Below, in pieces: positions 34,096 to 47,104 of a stretch of DNA of 64,000 bases. A program made the position numbers and the translations under genes. Under the pieces are notes generated by a model, which was not told the origin of the DNA, ran no database searches, and was given only the letters and a program-made list of their open reading frames with translations. Positions within the stretch are counted from its first letter, which is position 1. The number at the start of each line of letters is the position of its first letter. Source of the stretch: Cercis canadensis (Eukaryota > Streptophyta > Magnoliopsida > Fabales > Fabaceae); NCBI GenBank assembly GCA_003255065.1, contig QAOA01001066.1, forward strand, positions 3,217,397 through 3,281,396. Reading direction: 5' to 3'.

Positions 34096-35882
34096 TTCCT
34101 TTGGGAGTTTCAATCAAATGGTAATTTCATTTTCAGCAAGTTTTCACTCATAGTTGATAGGCTAGTATGTTATTTTGGATGGTTATTGAATCAATGTGGT
34201 GCTCCTGCTATACCATCAAGTTCTAATTAATACTCATAATTATATATATTACACAATGTAAAAGCTATTAACTAGTGAGGAATTAATGGATTTCAATCTA
34301 TGTGATGTAGTATATGCTATCATGCATCTTAATTAAGGCTTTAATTTTGGATTATATATAGACAGTGTAAGAGATATAAGAAACTCATAGTTAATTAAAA
34401 TTATAATTTCTGACAGTAACTTGTTATAAAACTATATATATTATTGCATTGGTACTATGAAGAATTATATAGTTTCTTTGACAATTATCCTTATAGCTAG
34501 TGGATTCTCTAAAAGACAAAAATATGTACTCACTTCAAGATTGTGAACAATGTGTACCCACAAACATGTCTTATGCTTCCACAGTTAAGTGAAGTATTCA
34601 CAAAGTCATGTACTTATCAAGTAGCAAATATGAGCTGGTTGTGGTAGGATTAGAAACACAATAAACTCTCCCCGGCCCCGGCACACACGCTCTAGTACTC
34701 GCTGATAAATAGATACTAATTAGACAAAAGATACTGTTTTATGGCACATCAACTAATTAAATATTTGTTACTTAGAGTGTTAACTTTTCCAAAATTTGGC
34801 CCTTTTAAGATCCTTTAGATTTTGTGTCCCATGAATGGTCAAGTGAGACATCATACACTTTCTTACGCTGCTAAGCATCAAATAAACAAATGATTGAAAG
34901 AAAAATCATTAATTAAGGTTTTAGGTTCATTAAAAATCATCTTATCAAATATAAAATTGTTGATAATGCATGCTTTAGTAAGGCTTTTTCTAATTCACAA
35001 TTTAATACTAACAAAGTCATGATTGAATGGAATCTTTTGGGTGGATGTTGGAGAAACTTATGCTAATCAAATATTAAATCTGTTGTATCCTTAACAATTC
35101 CCACCATTCTCACCTCTATCGTGCCCCACTTATAGTGTGGAAGATCCATGCAAGGGATGCATTGAATTACATATGCTTTTCTTTTCTCCACAGTGATACC
35201 TTGATTAGATTTTCATGTCGTTGTTGTGGGACAGCATTTTTATTCCCTTCATCAAAATGCTATTTGTTTTCAAGTGTATTAAGTACGTATAATAAGCACG
35301 GTTGGGAGCAACGTGTTTGTTTGGTTAGGCAAATGCCTGAGCTTTGTGCTTCCCATCATCTCACATGATTTTGTCGGAAATGGAACTCCAATAACAATTT
35401 GAATGCATACGAGACGCTTTCATGCATTTTGTTTATTAAGTATTAAATGTAGGTGGACACATGCTTTTTGCTTGAAGTGATTATCCTACTCAAACTTTGT
35501 CAAAACTTACGGCATATTTTGATTCTTTAAGCATGTTATATCTCGGTTGCCGGGCTACGTACAACTTTTGTATGGATTTCTTCAGCAGAATGCTTCCTTT
35601 AACCTAACATCCACACAGAAGTCATGTGTAGTTTGTGGCAAAAATCAAGAGAATATTAAGTTTGTACGGATAAGTTATCCATACCTTACATCTACACATG
35701 CTCAGTAGTACCTGTGTGCGAGCTATTTAGGGTTTTCTTGTTTGTATTCTAAACTGAACTTCCAAACAATATTTCCCAGCAACTTTTTCTGGGGAATCTG
35801 AGATATTTGATGATTCACTAATCGCATTTACTTCAGCTTTCTGGCTCAGAGATGTTGCTATATTGCACATGCTTCATTTGTA

Positions 35883-35920
35883 CCCCCCCCCCCCCCCCCC
35901 CCCCCNCCCCCCCCCCCCCC
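35883..35920. repeat. Poly-C homopolymer interrupted by N
   Basis: About 38 C residues with an N at 35906, followed by CT-rich sequence to about 35970. The length and the N suggest that the true run length was not resolved. Confidence 0.85.
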
Positions 35921-38078
35921 TCTCTTCCCGTTCTCTCTCCTTGTTTCTTTTCTTTCTTCTTTTCCCCCCCTTTGTACCTGCGATTACTTACAGGTGTATT
36001 ACACATGTAGATAAATTATAGCATTTGTGATGTCTGCTAGCTAGTATTTTATCATTGCTGGTTATTGCCAATTACATGTTTTAATCAGTTGTTAGCAGGC
36101 CCATGTGGAGTTCACATCGTTTTGAAACCTTTGGGTTGAATATTCTATATATGCTAGAACAAATCTACAATGACAACCAAAATGCTAAAAGGGATATATA
36201 GGTAGAGAAATATTTAAGGCCCATATTGATCCTATCTGATGCAGCATTTGGATTTCATCGCTGGGAAGTATACTGAAATTTGATATTTTCTTTATTTTAG
36301 TAAATCTAATAAACTACACAAAACTCTCATTGATAACCTCACACATGCTAGTTCTAAAGGAAGGTAACTGTTCTTGGCAACAGATGGAAGCAAATGTTGA
36401 TTAGTTATTAATTAGTTTAGCTGATTACTCAACATATTCTTTAGTTCTGGCCCCAATAAAGGGATTTGCCTCATTTGGTTCAAGAAGTGCTGCCTATTAA
36501 GTTATGATTATACCTCCTTGCAGGATGTAGCATATACTCAAATTGGAGGGGTTTTTATAATTACAAGGCACGATGAATCTATCGAAGGTTTGGTTTTTCT
36601 ATATTCGACAATTTGGTGGCATGCCACTCTTAAAAGCTTCTGTTTTGTTTACTTGGGAATTTGTATGATCTTTAGAGGAACATAAACTCATAAATAACTG
36701 CCCTAGTGTATCTTGTATTCAAATTTCACTTACGTATACATATATAAATACTTCCTTTCAAGTTGCATGTGTTATTTCACTTTGTTTCCTTTATAATATA
36801 AGGTTAATTCAATAATTGTGGGATCCATATGCTCTTTCATATGCAATGAACATTTCTTATTTTCTCATTAGATAAATAAAGTTAAATTTTCTAATTGTGA
36901 ATGGGATTTGAATTTGAAATCTTAACATTATTTTCAAGATTCTTGGATTAATTGTGCTTGTATATCTTACTGTATTTGTCATCAAATCTGAAATTTGTGA
37001 TGTTATAATATCTCATGAATATTTGTAGCTAGTAAGAAAAAGAATGTATAGAAAAATACCAAGATAATTTTCAAAATTCTGTACATATACGTGTTTGAAT
37101 AGTCAAAATGAGAATATGAAAGCTCTTGAAGAACAATAAATAGTTCGAGATAAAGGTTTTGATGGGCTTATTTTGGTTCATAAATGCTGATTCCACGTCA
37201 TAATTGGTTATTGGAAATTTTTCACATGTCTAGATGAGCTTATAAAAATAGTTTAATAAATTTGAATAGCATTTTTTTTTTATTATTTTCATAAGCTGCA
37301 AATTTTAACTTATAGAAAGAAGCTGGAAGCTGCTTAGCAAAAATTGTAGTTAACTTATTTCAAACTTGTCTATATAAGTATAAGCGATTATCTAAATGCT
37401 GCTATCCTGTAAGTACTCTTTTCAACAACTCATCCAAATAGGACTAAGGTCAAATCTTTGTTTTTTAACAACCTAAAGAGATTGGTCTTATATATAGAAC
37501 TCTTATACTAGAATCAAGACATTAATTAAAGATAAATTCATGATTTAGTTGATTATAAACCTAATAGATACATTACCAAATTTCTAGGAGATGGTTTAAT
37601 CATAAATTACCCATAGAATTTTTAGAATTAGTCTCAAGCACCCCCTCAATTCTAAAAGTCTAACTCCAAACTTATCTCGAAAGCTAGCTGAAAAAACTTA
37701 TGTATCTTAAGAAACTTGTTCAGCAACAATGTTTGTTATCCTTAGTCTTATAAACCTTCAGTTGTATCTCTTGTTCTTCAACCTTCTCTTTTATGAAAAG
37801 AAACATGACTCAATATATTTGGAGTTCGAAACACTAAGTTATTGTTCACTGTTATAGGTAACATATTATCTCATCAAAAGATTATAGGAGATCATTAGCA
37901 AAAAACAAAAAAAAAAAGAGTATAGGAGATGCTTGAGTTTGCTTCAGATCCTCTAAGCTTATTAGCTAGCAAATGGTGGCATCTATTCCACCTTCAACTA
38001 GTGAGAAAATGGTAATCTTTAATCTTTTTCTTCATTTAACGATCATGAGATACCTTAATTCGCTTCCAAAAGATAAAG

Positions 38079-38228
38079 ATCATGTAATTATGCATTTTTT
38101 CCCTGTGATCCATTGAACCAGGATATTTTAGGAATCTTTGGACGTAAAATTAANATCATGTAATTATGCATTTTTTCCCTGTGATCCATTGAACCAGGAT
38201 ATTTTAGGAATCTTTGGACGTAAATTAA
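38079..38228. repeat. Exact 74-bp direct duplication joined by a single N
   Basis: The string beginning ATCATGTAATTATGCATTTT occurs at 38079-38153 and again at 38155-38228, essentially identical apart from one A, with N at 38154 between them. This is the pattern left when two overlapping contig ends are joined without merging. Confidence 0.85.
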
Positions 38229-41194
38229 ATTCTAGAATATTCAAATGAATCTCTTGTAATATTAGATCAAGAGTCTTTTACCTGGTTTTAAAAGAAAACT
38301 GATCCAAAACTTACATATTGCCGGAAAAATAAAATAAAAGACACAATATATATAGAGAGAGACACACACACTTTAGTGGAAAAATATGATATACTTCATT
38401 AGTAAGTATATATATTCCGATTCTTTTTTATTAGATGAATACGCCAAGGCCATTTTATGGACTCTAGAAAGAGATATTATATATATTTCATATATATGGG
38501 GAAACCCCAATATATGTTAAGTAACGGATATTTTAAATGTAATGAAATTTATACTAGGGATGGATTATCCCAATTATGTAATTCTAAGTTTTAACACACA
38601 CACACACACACAATTTCTCTTCATAAAAAGTTATATTTTGTGATTAAAATTTTAAGGAGTTAAGTTGATATATTATCTGACATATTTATCTAAAATTGTA
38701 ACATGAATTTGTTGGATTCAAACAGCCCGAAGGTAATTTATTATTAAGTTTCTTTATTCTTTTTCCTTTCTATTATTTATTTTTTTCCGGGTTTTAGGGT
38801 TATTTTTATCCGGTTCCCTAATCACTACACTCTGAGGACTCGCGGTATTTCACTCAACGAATATGCAAAAAGATATACATTAATCTAGATCACATAAAGA
38901 TCTACATTAATAATGTGAAATATGGCAAATTAACAAATATACCACTTCCAGATTTTTGTCCAAGAACTCCCATTAAATGCCTAAAACCTACCACTACTGC
39001 CGGATACAAAGCGTTTAGCATTAATTTGGTTTAGGGTTCTTCCTTCCAACAATAAGTGAAATTAACATAACGAGCTAGCTATTTGAGAATTAGACCAATG
39101 TGAGACACGCAATTGGTTGAGATTGTAGCCCATCAATTATAAGAGAGGAAAAACCACTAAACTACGGGTCAATACGTTACAGTAGCTAGCCACTAGCAAA
39201 GCAATCAGAAAAAAGTTAATTGATACTAAAATTTTGACTGTACACTTTGCTATAAAATTTAACTTGTCTAGAATGGTATTCTCAGATGGTAATTTTCGCA
39301 AGCTATAGAATTCAGGCACTAAATTTTCTAGCCTTTAACTCACATTTAATACTTTTGAAATGTCTTCGTGCTTAAAAATAAAAAGAACTGAAATCGGCCT
39401 TATTAGAAATTTCCTACGTATATAACATTATCTTTTTTTTTTTATGTGACATTATCTTATTTTCTTTTGATACAATACAATAAAACTATTATTATTTCAA
39501 ACTAAAACCTGTCAAACTACATTTTTTTTTTTTTTCATTATACACATGTTCTTATTATAATTTCTTCAAATTGATATCTTGTGAAGCCTTATTATTCTAC
39601 TTTCCATGAAATATTCATGGTGCCATTCTTTGAACTTATTTATGTTCTAAAACTTGATTAAATGAAATTGAGCCATATACTTCATTTAAGATATCGTAAC
39701 ATGCTCTTCTGGATTTTATACATCTTATATTTTTTTTCATTGTCTTGATATATACTTTCAACAAGTAGAATTAAGAAGTTACTTATTTCAGAAATCTTTT
39801 ACTTCAGAGAAACAATTTAAAAGAACAAAGCTAACTTTCAAATTCATATTCTTTTAATATCTTCAACTAAAAAATCTAATTAAATTTGTGATAACGAAAC
39901 ATAACACATAAAAATAAATATATTCACATGGTTCCTATTCCTAATGTTACGACAGAATTGAAAACTGCAGTTTTTAGAAAGTCACATATACTACGTACGA
40001 GATTATCAGTTGTTTGTTTATAAATGTTTCTGAGACACAGAGTTCCATCCGAAATGGCCAACGAAACTGCTTAAGCCTCAGGCTTCATTTGGGAAACAAA
40101 TGACAAGGGAAAAAATAAAGAAAAATGATTGTTAGTATGATATATGTATTGTTATGTTATTTGCGTAGTGAAAATATATGTATTCTTCTTAAAATCATTC
40201 ATTCCATTTTTATCCACAAACGGAGGGTTAAAGTTACTTCCTTGATGGGTCTATTGATTCCGAAGTCAACGAATATAGTAGATCTCTCAAATGGTAATGA
40301 TTTCTTATTGAAAGGCTTCTTTTTATGTTTATTTTTTCTGAAAAAAATATCTCATGATTGACTTAAACTTCTCACTTAAATTTAGATTACCCCGATGTAA
40401 GGTACTTTTGATAGTCATGGGATATATTAACATTGAGCCGCAAGTCTCATAAAAAAAATGTTTAACACTTATACCTAATTCTTTTTCAAAAACTTATAAA
40501 AATATATTTATGAGGTCTCTAGCACGGGACACCATGGACTTCAATGACCTTCCAAACCACTAAACCAATCAACCAACCCCTAAGGGACTTCTTATTAAAG
40601 GACTTGGCACTCTCATTGTCTAAATTAAATTCAATTAAATTTTAACACAAAATATGAATAAATATGTCTTTTGTTCGCCACTCCTATGTATTAAAATATT
40701 ATATATAAACCAATTTTTTCAATTTTTACCTGACGACTTAAATTTTTAAATTTAATTAGTTGTTAACATAGTACTACCTGGTCTAGGTACGAACCTTGGC
40801 ATGCTACCATATAATCTTCAGATATTATATTAAAAGTACTGGAACTTGGATATAAGAGCACTAAGTTCTTAAAAGTTAAAACAGTATAATTAAATAGAGT
40901 AATTAACATGTCCTGTACTTTGCTAGAAAAGCGAGTTTATTAAAACAAAAAATGGTTGATGAGATCTCACCTTATTCGGATGTAATGAGTGTGAACTCGG
41001 CAACAGTTTTCAAGTTACCTATATAATGTCAATATGGTAGAACAGATCAAAAAGATAAACACTCAAATAGAAAATAGTTTTGATATGGAAAATTTTCAAA
41101 AGAAATCATTTATTTTGTTCATTGTTCACACACCAACAATGTGTTGAATAGATCCCTTTCCTCAAAATAAGAAAAGAAAATTTCTACCAAACAA

Positions 41195-41287
41195 CTTATA
41201 ATCGAGTGATATTGAAATTATCTTTAGAGCTTACGAGTTTTATGTTCGAATTTAAAATTATAACAAAAAAAATACCCAAAAAAAAAC
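41195..41287 (+). mobile_element. SINE-like fragment (family 1)
   Basis: Contains ATCGAGTGATATTGAAATTA, then TTTATGTTCGAATTTAAAATT, then an A-rich end, in the same order as the copies at 7590 and 17806. Confidence 0.45.
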
Positions 41288-41479
41288 ACCAATTTTTTTT
41301 TTTTTGTGGGTCAGGATATCTTCCCAGTATAGAACAATATACTTGAAACTTATTGAATCTGTGATAGTTGATTTTAACGAAATAATTTAAGAAAGCAGCA
41401 AAACAATGCTCAAAATACAAATTTCATGATACTAACCCAGCATTAAAAATCAATGTAAATTTAACAAAAAAAGAAAATT

Positions 41480-44400
41480 TCCGATATATAATAAGCCATT
41501 GACGATTTCTTCGTCCATATATTATATCTTCTAGCGTTCCTCAAAAGTAATAAGGAAACTAAATTACTTCACAAGAGCAAGTATTATAGATACAAGCAAA
41601 CCCACTGTGAAAGAACCTATCTCCTAAATTCGTTTCATCCAAAATAAGGGGCCTATATATGCTTCCATGTCCAAAAGCTAAAATCTATCTAATCTTCCCA
41701 ACAGAATTCTCCATCACCACTTGCTATGAGAAACTATCTGCTGCAAGAAAAATATAGACATAAGATTTAGGTCAATCCCCTGTTCCTGAATGCTTTTAAA
41801 AGTAACCCAAATATAAGAACAAACATGTACCGCCAGCATTCAAAATACTGATCCCGAACAGAAACTAGTTCATTCAACATTAGGTATTTCACGTATTATC
41901 AAGACCTGTATTGCGGAGCAATCTGTCACATTTAGTTTATTGGTATTGCAGAAATCAATATTTCTGGACAAGAACATTTATAGTAGAAAATTTTATAAGC
42001 TCTGCAATAAAAGTATCGCTAATTACTTGGGTTTTCTACTTCTAACCTACCTTATGGTTGAAGATATATATAAGTATAAATTAAAGAACAGGATCAAGGT
42101 CTTAACTGTCAATGAAAACAGTTTCAAATCATGCAAAGAAAGATGCAACCATGATGAGGAGACATAAACATCAATAAAAGGAAAATGCATCTTTCCAATA
42201 TACATCAATTTGTTGGCCAAAAAAAAAATATACATAAATTTCACATGAAAAATAATATTTATCCTCAGTTCCCCTTGGAAATTCAAATTACTTGAAATTC
42301 TCAAAATTACTAAGATAGCAATAAGATATCTAATAATTTAGTTTTACAGCTTGTAATTCCTTTTTTTAACAAAGAACAAAGACGACATCAATGTGCAGGT
42401 GCGCACATCTGTGTTTATGTGTCACACAGATGTATGAGATTGTCTGTATCCACTATTAGCATATACAGAACAACAATCAATAGTCAAACCACCAACAAAA
42501 ATCAAACAGAACCAATGACTATTCACATTGATAGTAAGCCATATGCTCAGTAATTTCTCTTCCTCTCTTTCTTTCTTCTTTTTCACTTTTTTTTTTTCTC
42601 TCTTTTTCTGCCAAGATGTAACAGCACCTACATAGCAACAGCAGGACTATGTCCGCACATTAGTTATCAGTCAACGTATTACACATTCTACATCATCACT
42701 GATTTTTCGCTCCTACGAAAGAGGACAATCATTGGTCCAGAAACCACCACCCCCTCCCCAAAAAAAAAAAAATAATAATAAATAAAAATAAAGGGAATTC
42801 AGCTTTCCTTTTTCTTTCTTTGGCTGTGGCAGGAGGGGACAATTGAATATTTGACCTGATCAGACATAATCCAAAGACTAGCTACTGAAATAAACAGCCA
42901 AATCAATATGATCTACTGGTTTTCTTATGTCAATATTATTGGAGCTCCTAGCATGCAAAAGTTTTTATTTGTTTTTTCTTTAATATGGGTGCCTTATTTC
43001 TTTAAGATTACCAAGATACTAGCCACATTTCTTCCCAAGAAACCTGCTACCAAAGAAAGCAATAGCATTTATATCCTACTTTGCTTCTTTGCAGAAGTTT
43101 ATAGCTATCAGTTCAGAATACTCTTCTATAAAATATATGAAGTCTGGGTCACAATACTCTTGTGCTTAATGACATTCCACCATCATGCTATGTTTTTCCC
43201 CCCACTTTTGAAGTGAGTATACAGTGGTGCTACCATACAAAATAACACACCATGTTTGCATTCATGGGAAAAACAGGATTTACAAACTTTACAACAGTGT
43301 AAGGAGATAGTTCATAATTTTCGCCAAATTTAAAACTTCTCTTCAATCACTTTTGGCTCCAAAAGACTAGCACCTTATGGCTCAATATCAATGAAATTAT
43401 GCAGTTTTTGAAAAACACAGCCATAAAATCAAGATCGTATCTCATGTTACGGAATTCTTTTTCTTGAATCACAGCATGCATACGTAAGAGGACTAAGACC
43501 AAATGTCAGAAATCCTGTTTCCTAGACAGATTTAAAAAGGAAAGGAACATATGCTTTGAATAGCTAATATTATGTAGAATCCCATTGTTCTGTCTATCTA
43601 GATTTAATAAACAGTCAAGGTAATCAAGCATAGACAAGCTGTCAAAAATATAAACAGCCAACAGTCCTCTGGATAGTCAAAGAATGATTAACTAGGATAT
43701 CAGGATATCTATAAAAAGTTATTATCATACTCCAACATGCCAAACTACTACGATTTATTTAAGAACAGATGCCTAAAAGCAGGCAAAACCTAAGCACCAG
43801 GTGTCGCACAAAATGAATCAGGAACTCAAGGTAACAAGTTGAATCAGGCATAAGACAAGTTTTGTCAAAAAAAAGACATTAGAGGTTCTCGCTACATGTT
43901 AGATTCCCATGATCCAGGTCAGAAGCACACACGACTGGAGGCCACTTCATCCTCAATAAAGAACATCTTTTTCTTTTTTTTTCCAAGAATGAGCAAATGA
44001 CTAGGGACCAACACCTAGTTTTCATAGAGAGCATGAGATATGAAACGAACTTCCTTCCAGGACATCACAATCCCAAAAGTGATGCATATAGAAAAGCAAC
44101 ATGACTACAGGAAATATTACATTGCAATAGACTGCTACAATTTAAACAATTAATATGAATCCCAGAGAAGATCTGGCAAAAGAAAAACAACAAAAATTAG
44201 AGGAGTGAAGAGAAAAAAATTATTTGGAAAAATTCCAATCAATTTTGATTAAGGATTCCTGTAACCTGATATCAGTTCATCAGGTCAACTCCCACAATCG
44301 CAGAGCAAACCACTTCTTAGGTGACTCTTGACACTCTCAAAAACTTATCACAACTAACCCAAATAATGAATTATTTGTAGAAAAAGAAATGAAAAATTTA

Positions 44401-44885
44401 GTAATTTAATGAAATCATTCAAATTTCACAATCCATAATCAACTCATGACCACTTGGGATCTTTCATAAATTACTTCATAGTAATAACAAGTACATATAA
44501 CATCAATACTCAATAGTATCACATTCCCACTTTCTTTCGTATACTAGCATTAATGATATACATCTCAGTAGTAATAATGTCTTCATCTATCTATGCAAAA
44601 AAACTCTATGCATTGCCATCGCTAAAAGCTTAAGAATCTCCCAACCCTGACAGAGAACCATAAAACCAATTTCGTACCTAACTTTGATCCTGGAGCCTCT
44701 GATGAAGATTCAGGATTAGGAACCAACCCAAATAGTATACCACTTACAACATTCAAAGTTCAGATATTACTATTAAATCGGATTTCTAATGTGTTTTACA
44801 GTCTACACTAACAAGGAGAGAGAAACAGCAAAAAAGAAAAAACGACATACTGAAACTTAAAATATGCAGCAATAACTCTACAATC
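41480..44885. other. Non-coding DNA downstream of the trihelix gene
   Basis: No coding exon is recognised. The sequence is less AT-extreme than its neighbours and could include a long 3' UTR with introns of the minus-strand trihelix gene. A short palindrome, ACATCTGTGT...ACACAGATGT, lies at 42406-42433. Part of this stretch (43325-43620) is repeated at 46790-47003. Confidence 0.4.
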
Positions 44886-47003
44886 TTAATAAAGATACCC
44901 GAAAGTCTCACCAGCCCGAGAAGACCGCTTGGCGCGCTTGATTTTTTGAAGCTGAACCTGCGTTTCCATGAAGAGCTGCATTCTCTGGTATTCCAAATCC
45001 TTAGCAAACTCCATCCTCTGTTTCTCCAACTCTATCATTTGCCTCTGCTTCGCTGCCTCTACTCTCTCGTATATCTCTCCAAACCTCTCTATGGCCTGTG
45101 CCAGCTCCCTGTACCCAAATTCTGAATCCCTATCACTGTCCCCGTTCCTCTCTTCTTCCCCGACTCCTCCCCTTCCCTTCTTCCTACTCCCACTGGCTGT
45201 GCTCGACCTCGACCCATCCGAACCGTCACTGTCTACCTCCTCTGCTTCAGCCGCAGCAGCAGCTGCCGCCGCAAAAGCCGAGAAGTTTCCGCGGAAATAC
45301 GAATCCTCCCTGTTCGCCGGCAACGGCGACGGTGCCGGCCGTTTTTGAGTTCCGGATCGGGGAGCAACCGGAACCTGAGAGGTTATCCACATCGGAGACT
45401 TCGCGGGAGGTGCACTCCGCCGGTCTCCGGCGACCGGTGGCGAGTGTTTCTTGAGCGGAAAAGTGTCGCCGATGAGAGTATCGAGGCGAGTAAAGAAGGG
45501 CCAAGGGCTAGTGTAAGTGCCGTCGGATTCGGAAACCCTAGCCTTCTCGATCTTATACTTCTTCTTAAGCGTGTCGATGCGGTTCTTGCACTGAACGTCC
45601 GTTCGCCGCGCCTTCTTGACGTGGCCGTGACGGTCGTTAACGGTGTCGGCGACCTCCTGCCAGTGTTTCTGACGGAGGTTGCCGCGATTGAGCTCGAGAT
45701 AACGTTCGCCCCAAGCGTCGATGAGGGTGAAAGTGGCGTCCTCACTCCAGCAATCCTCCCGGCCCGGGAACGGCGTCGATGACGGCCGAGACGGAGCAAT
45801 GTTGGCCGGCGACGAAGCTCCCATGAGGGAGTCCATAAGCGGTGGTAACGGTGATGAGTTGACGGTGTTTAATTGGTCGCAGAGAGAAGGTGAAGTGGAG
45901 GCGGTGGTGTTTGAAATGAGGTGCCGGTTAGGAACACAGACAATACGGTAAGTCCGACTGGAGAACTTGCCAATGTACGACCATAGTCGATTTGATTACC
46001 GTGCGGGAAACTCCATTTTTTTTTTTTTTCTGTTTTTAGGGACCAAAATGTTATTATTATCTTCTTGGGCCCATGGGCTAAGCCAATTTTAGTGGCATGA
46101 AATATGATGGGCTGATACATTGGACTTGGCCTCCTAGTCGACTTTTTTTTGGGCCAACTCATAATGGACTTTAATTAGTTGGGCATAACTACTTTAAAAA
46201 ATTTCCTTTTTTCATCCCGGTACAAAAATTTTATTTTGACTAATTATTCAATATTACAAATATTATTATATTACAAGCATAATTAATTATTAAAATAATA
46301 TATTTTATATATTTTATTGAACTCATATAAATGTTATGTAATATAAGCAATACAAATCATTTTATTTATGAGGTTTCTTAGATACTTTTAGTATTTATAT
46401 AGTATGTCATATTACATAAAAATAATTTATGTATGAATAACATGTATACAAGTCAATTATTTTTAAATTTGTTTGAAAAAATAAGATAAATTATATTTAT
46501 ATCCAATAAAATATAAAAATTATGTATATTTTTCAGGTTAGTATAATATAACATACTCATATAGTATTATAGAATTCTCGTTTTATTTAATAAATTTTAT
46601 TTGTAATATAAATCACTTAAAATATTAAATAATTAACCTTTGAATTTAATAATTTTATTAAAGAGGTTTTTTTTTTTCTTTTCTTTTTATGGTGGTATGC
46701 TAGAAGGATTTTTTTAAAAAAAATAAATCTTTAAATATCTCTATTAGATAAACAAGATTACAAACTTAACAACAAGATTATCCATATTTTTAACTTCACA
46801 CAAGACTTCTCTTCAATCATTTGAGTTTCAAATGAGCACACCTTATTGCTCAATATCAATAAAATTATGCAATGTTGGTAAAAAGCACAGCCACACTAAC
46901 CAATAAGATAGATTTAGAAAGAAAAAGAACATATTCTTTCAATTGCGAATACAATGTAGCATACTATAGTTCTATCTAATATTAGATTTAATAAACAATG
47001 GAC
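43325..47003. repeat. Dispersed direct duplication (43325-43620 and 46790-47003)
   Basis: Shared strings in the same order include ACTTCTCTTCAATCA, GCTCAATATCAAT, AAATTATGCA, CACAGCCA, AGATTTA and AGATTTAATAAACA. The copies are clearly diverged and flank the trihelix gene on both sides. Confidence 0.65.
44886..45836 (-). CDS. Trihelix transcription factor, SIP1 clade (ASIL/ENAP-like)
   Basis: A single open frame of 316 residues. The trihelix (MYB/SANT-like) DNA-binding domain spans about 29-125, with the three conserved tryptophans at W30, W42 and W59, the signature RGNLRQKHWQEVAD, then DVQCKNRIDTLKKKYKIEK and the amphipathic fourth helix PWPFFTRLDTLIG. A run of nine Ala lies near 188-196, followed by an acidic/Ser-rich region and a basic patch SRKKGR. 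A C-terminal coiled coil (about 245-300, ERFGEIYERVEAAKQRQMIE onward) is the SIP1-clade hallmark. Known relatives repress embryonic or seed genes or recruit histone-modifying cofactors in the nucleus. The coding part is much more GC-rich than its surroundings. The last few residues may be altered if a small intron exists near the stop. Confidence 0.92.
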   Translation of the reverse strand: MDSLMGASSPANIAPSRPSSTPFPGREDCWSEDATFTLIDAWGERYLELNRGNLRQKHWQEVADTVNDRHGHVKKARRTDVQCKNRIDTLKKKYKIEKARVSESDGTYTSPWPFFTRLDTLIGDTFPLKKHSPPVAGDRRSAPPAKSPMWITSQVPVAPRSGTQKRPAPSPLPANREDSYFRGNFSAFAAAAAAAAEAEEVDSDGSDGSRSSTASGSRKKGRGGVGEEERNGDSDRDSEFGYRELAQAIERFGEIYERVEAAKQRQMIELEKQRMEFAKDLEYQRMQLFMETQVQLQKIKRAKRSSRAGETFGYLY

Positions 47004-47095
47004 AATTGGACAGTCTATTACTAGCCCTTGCAAGTCTAAACATGAGCTAAACAGGAGCAAAATAGAGAACTCAATTTATGCATCCAATAATCAGA
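45840..47095. other. Divergent intergenic region, trihelix promoter
   Basis: The part near 45840-46020 should carry the trihelix leader and promoter. From 46200 the sequence is strongly AT-rich and featureless until the diverged duplication at 46790-47003. Confidence 0.4.
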
Positions 47096-47104
47096 GTTTT
47101 GGCG

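Larger units (their letters stand above)
34100..41480. other. Long gene-free AT-rich stretch
   Basis: The first 150 bases are the ALOG 3' UTR. Beyond that I see a poly-C tract (35883-35920), a duplicated 74-bp segment around an N (38079-38228), a (CA)n run (38599-38611) and a SINE-like fragment near 41195. None of the short frames shows a recognisable domain. Confidence 0.45.

Noticed and set aside
42908..43216. A 102-codon hydrophobic frame
   Set aside because: Hydrophobicity follows from T-rich DNA; no motif, start context or conservation could be seen.
44968..45799. Several long frames (up to 145 codons) antisense to or in other frames of the trihelix gene
   Set aside because: They are by-products of the GC-rich, biased trihelix coding sequence; none shows a known domain.
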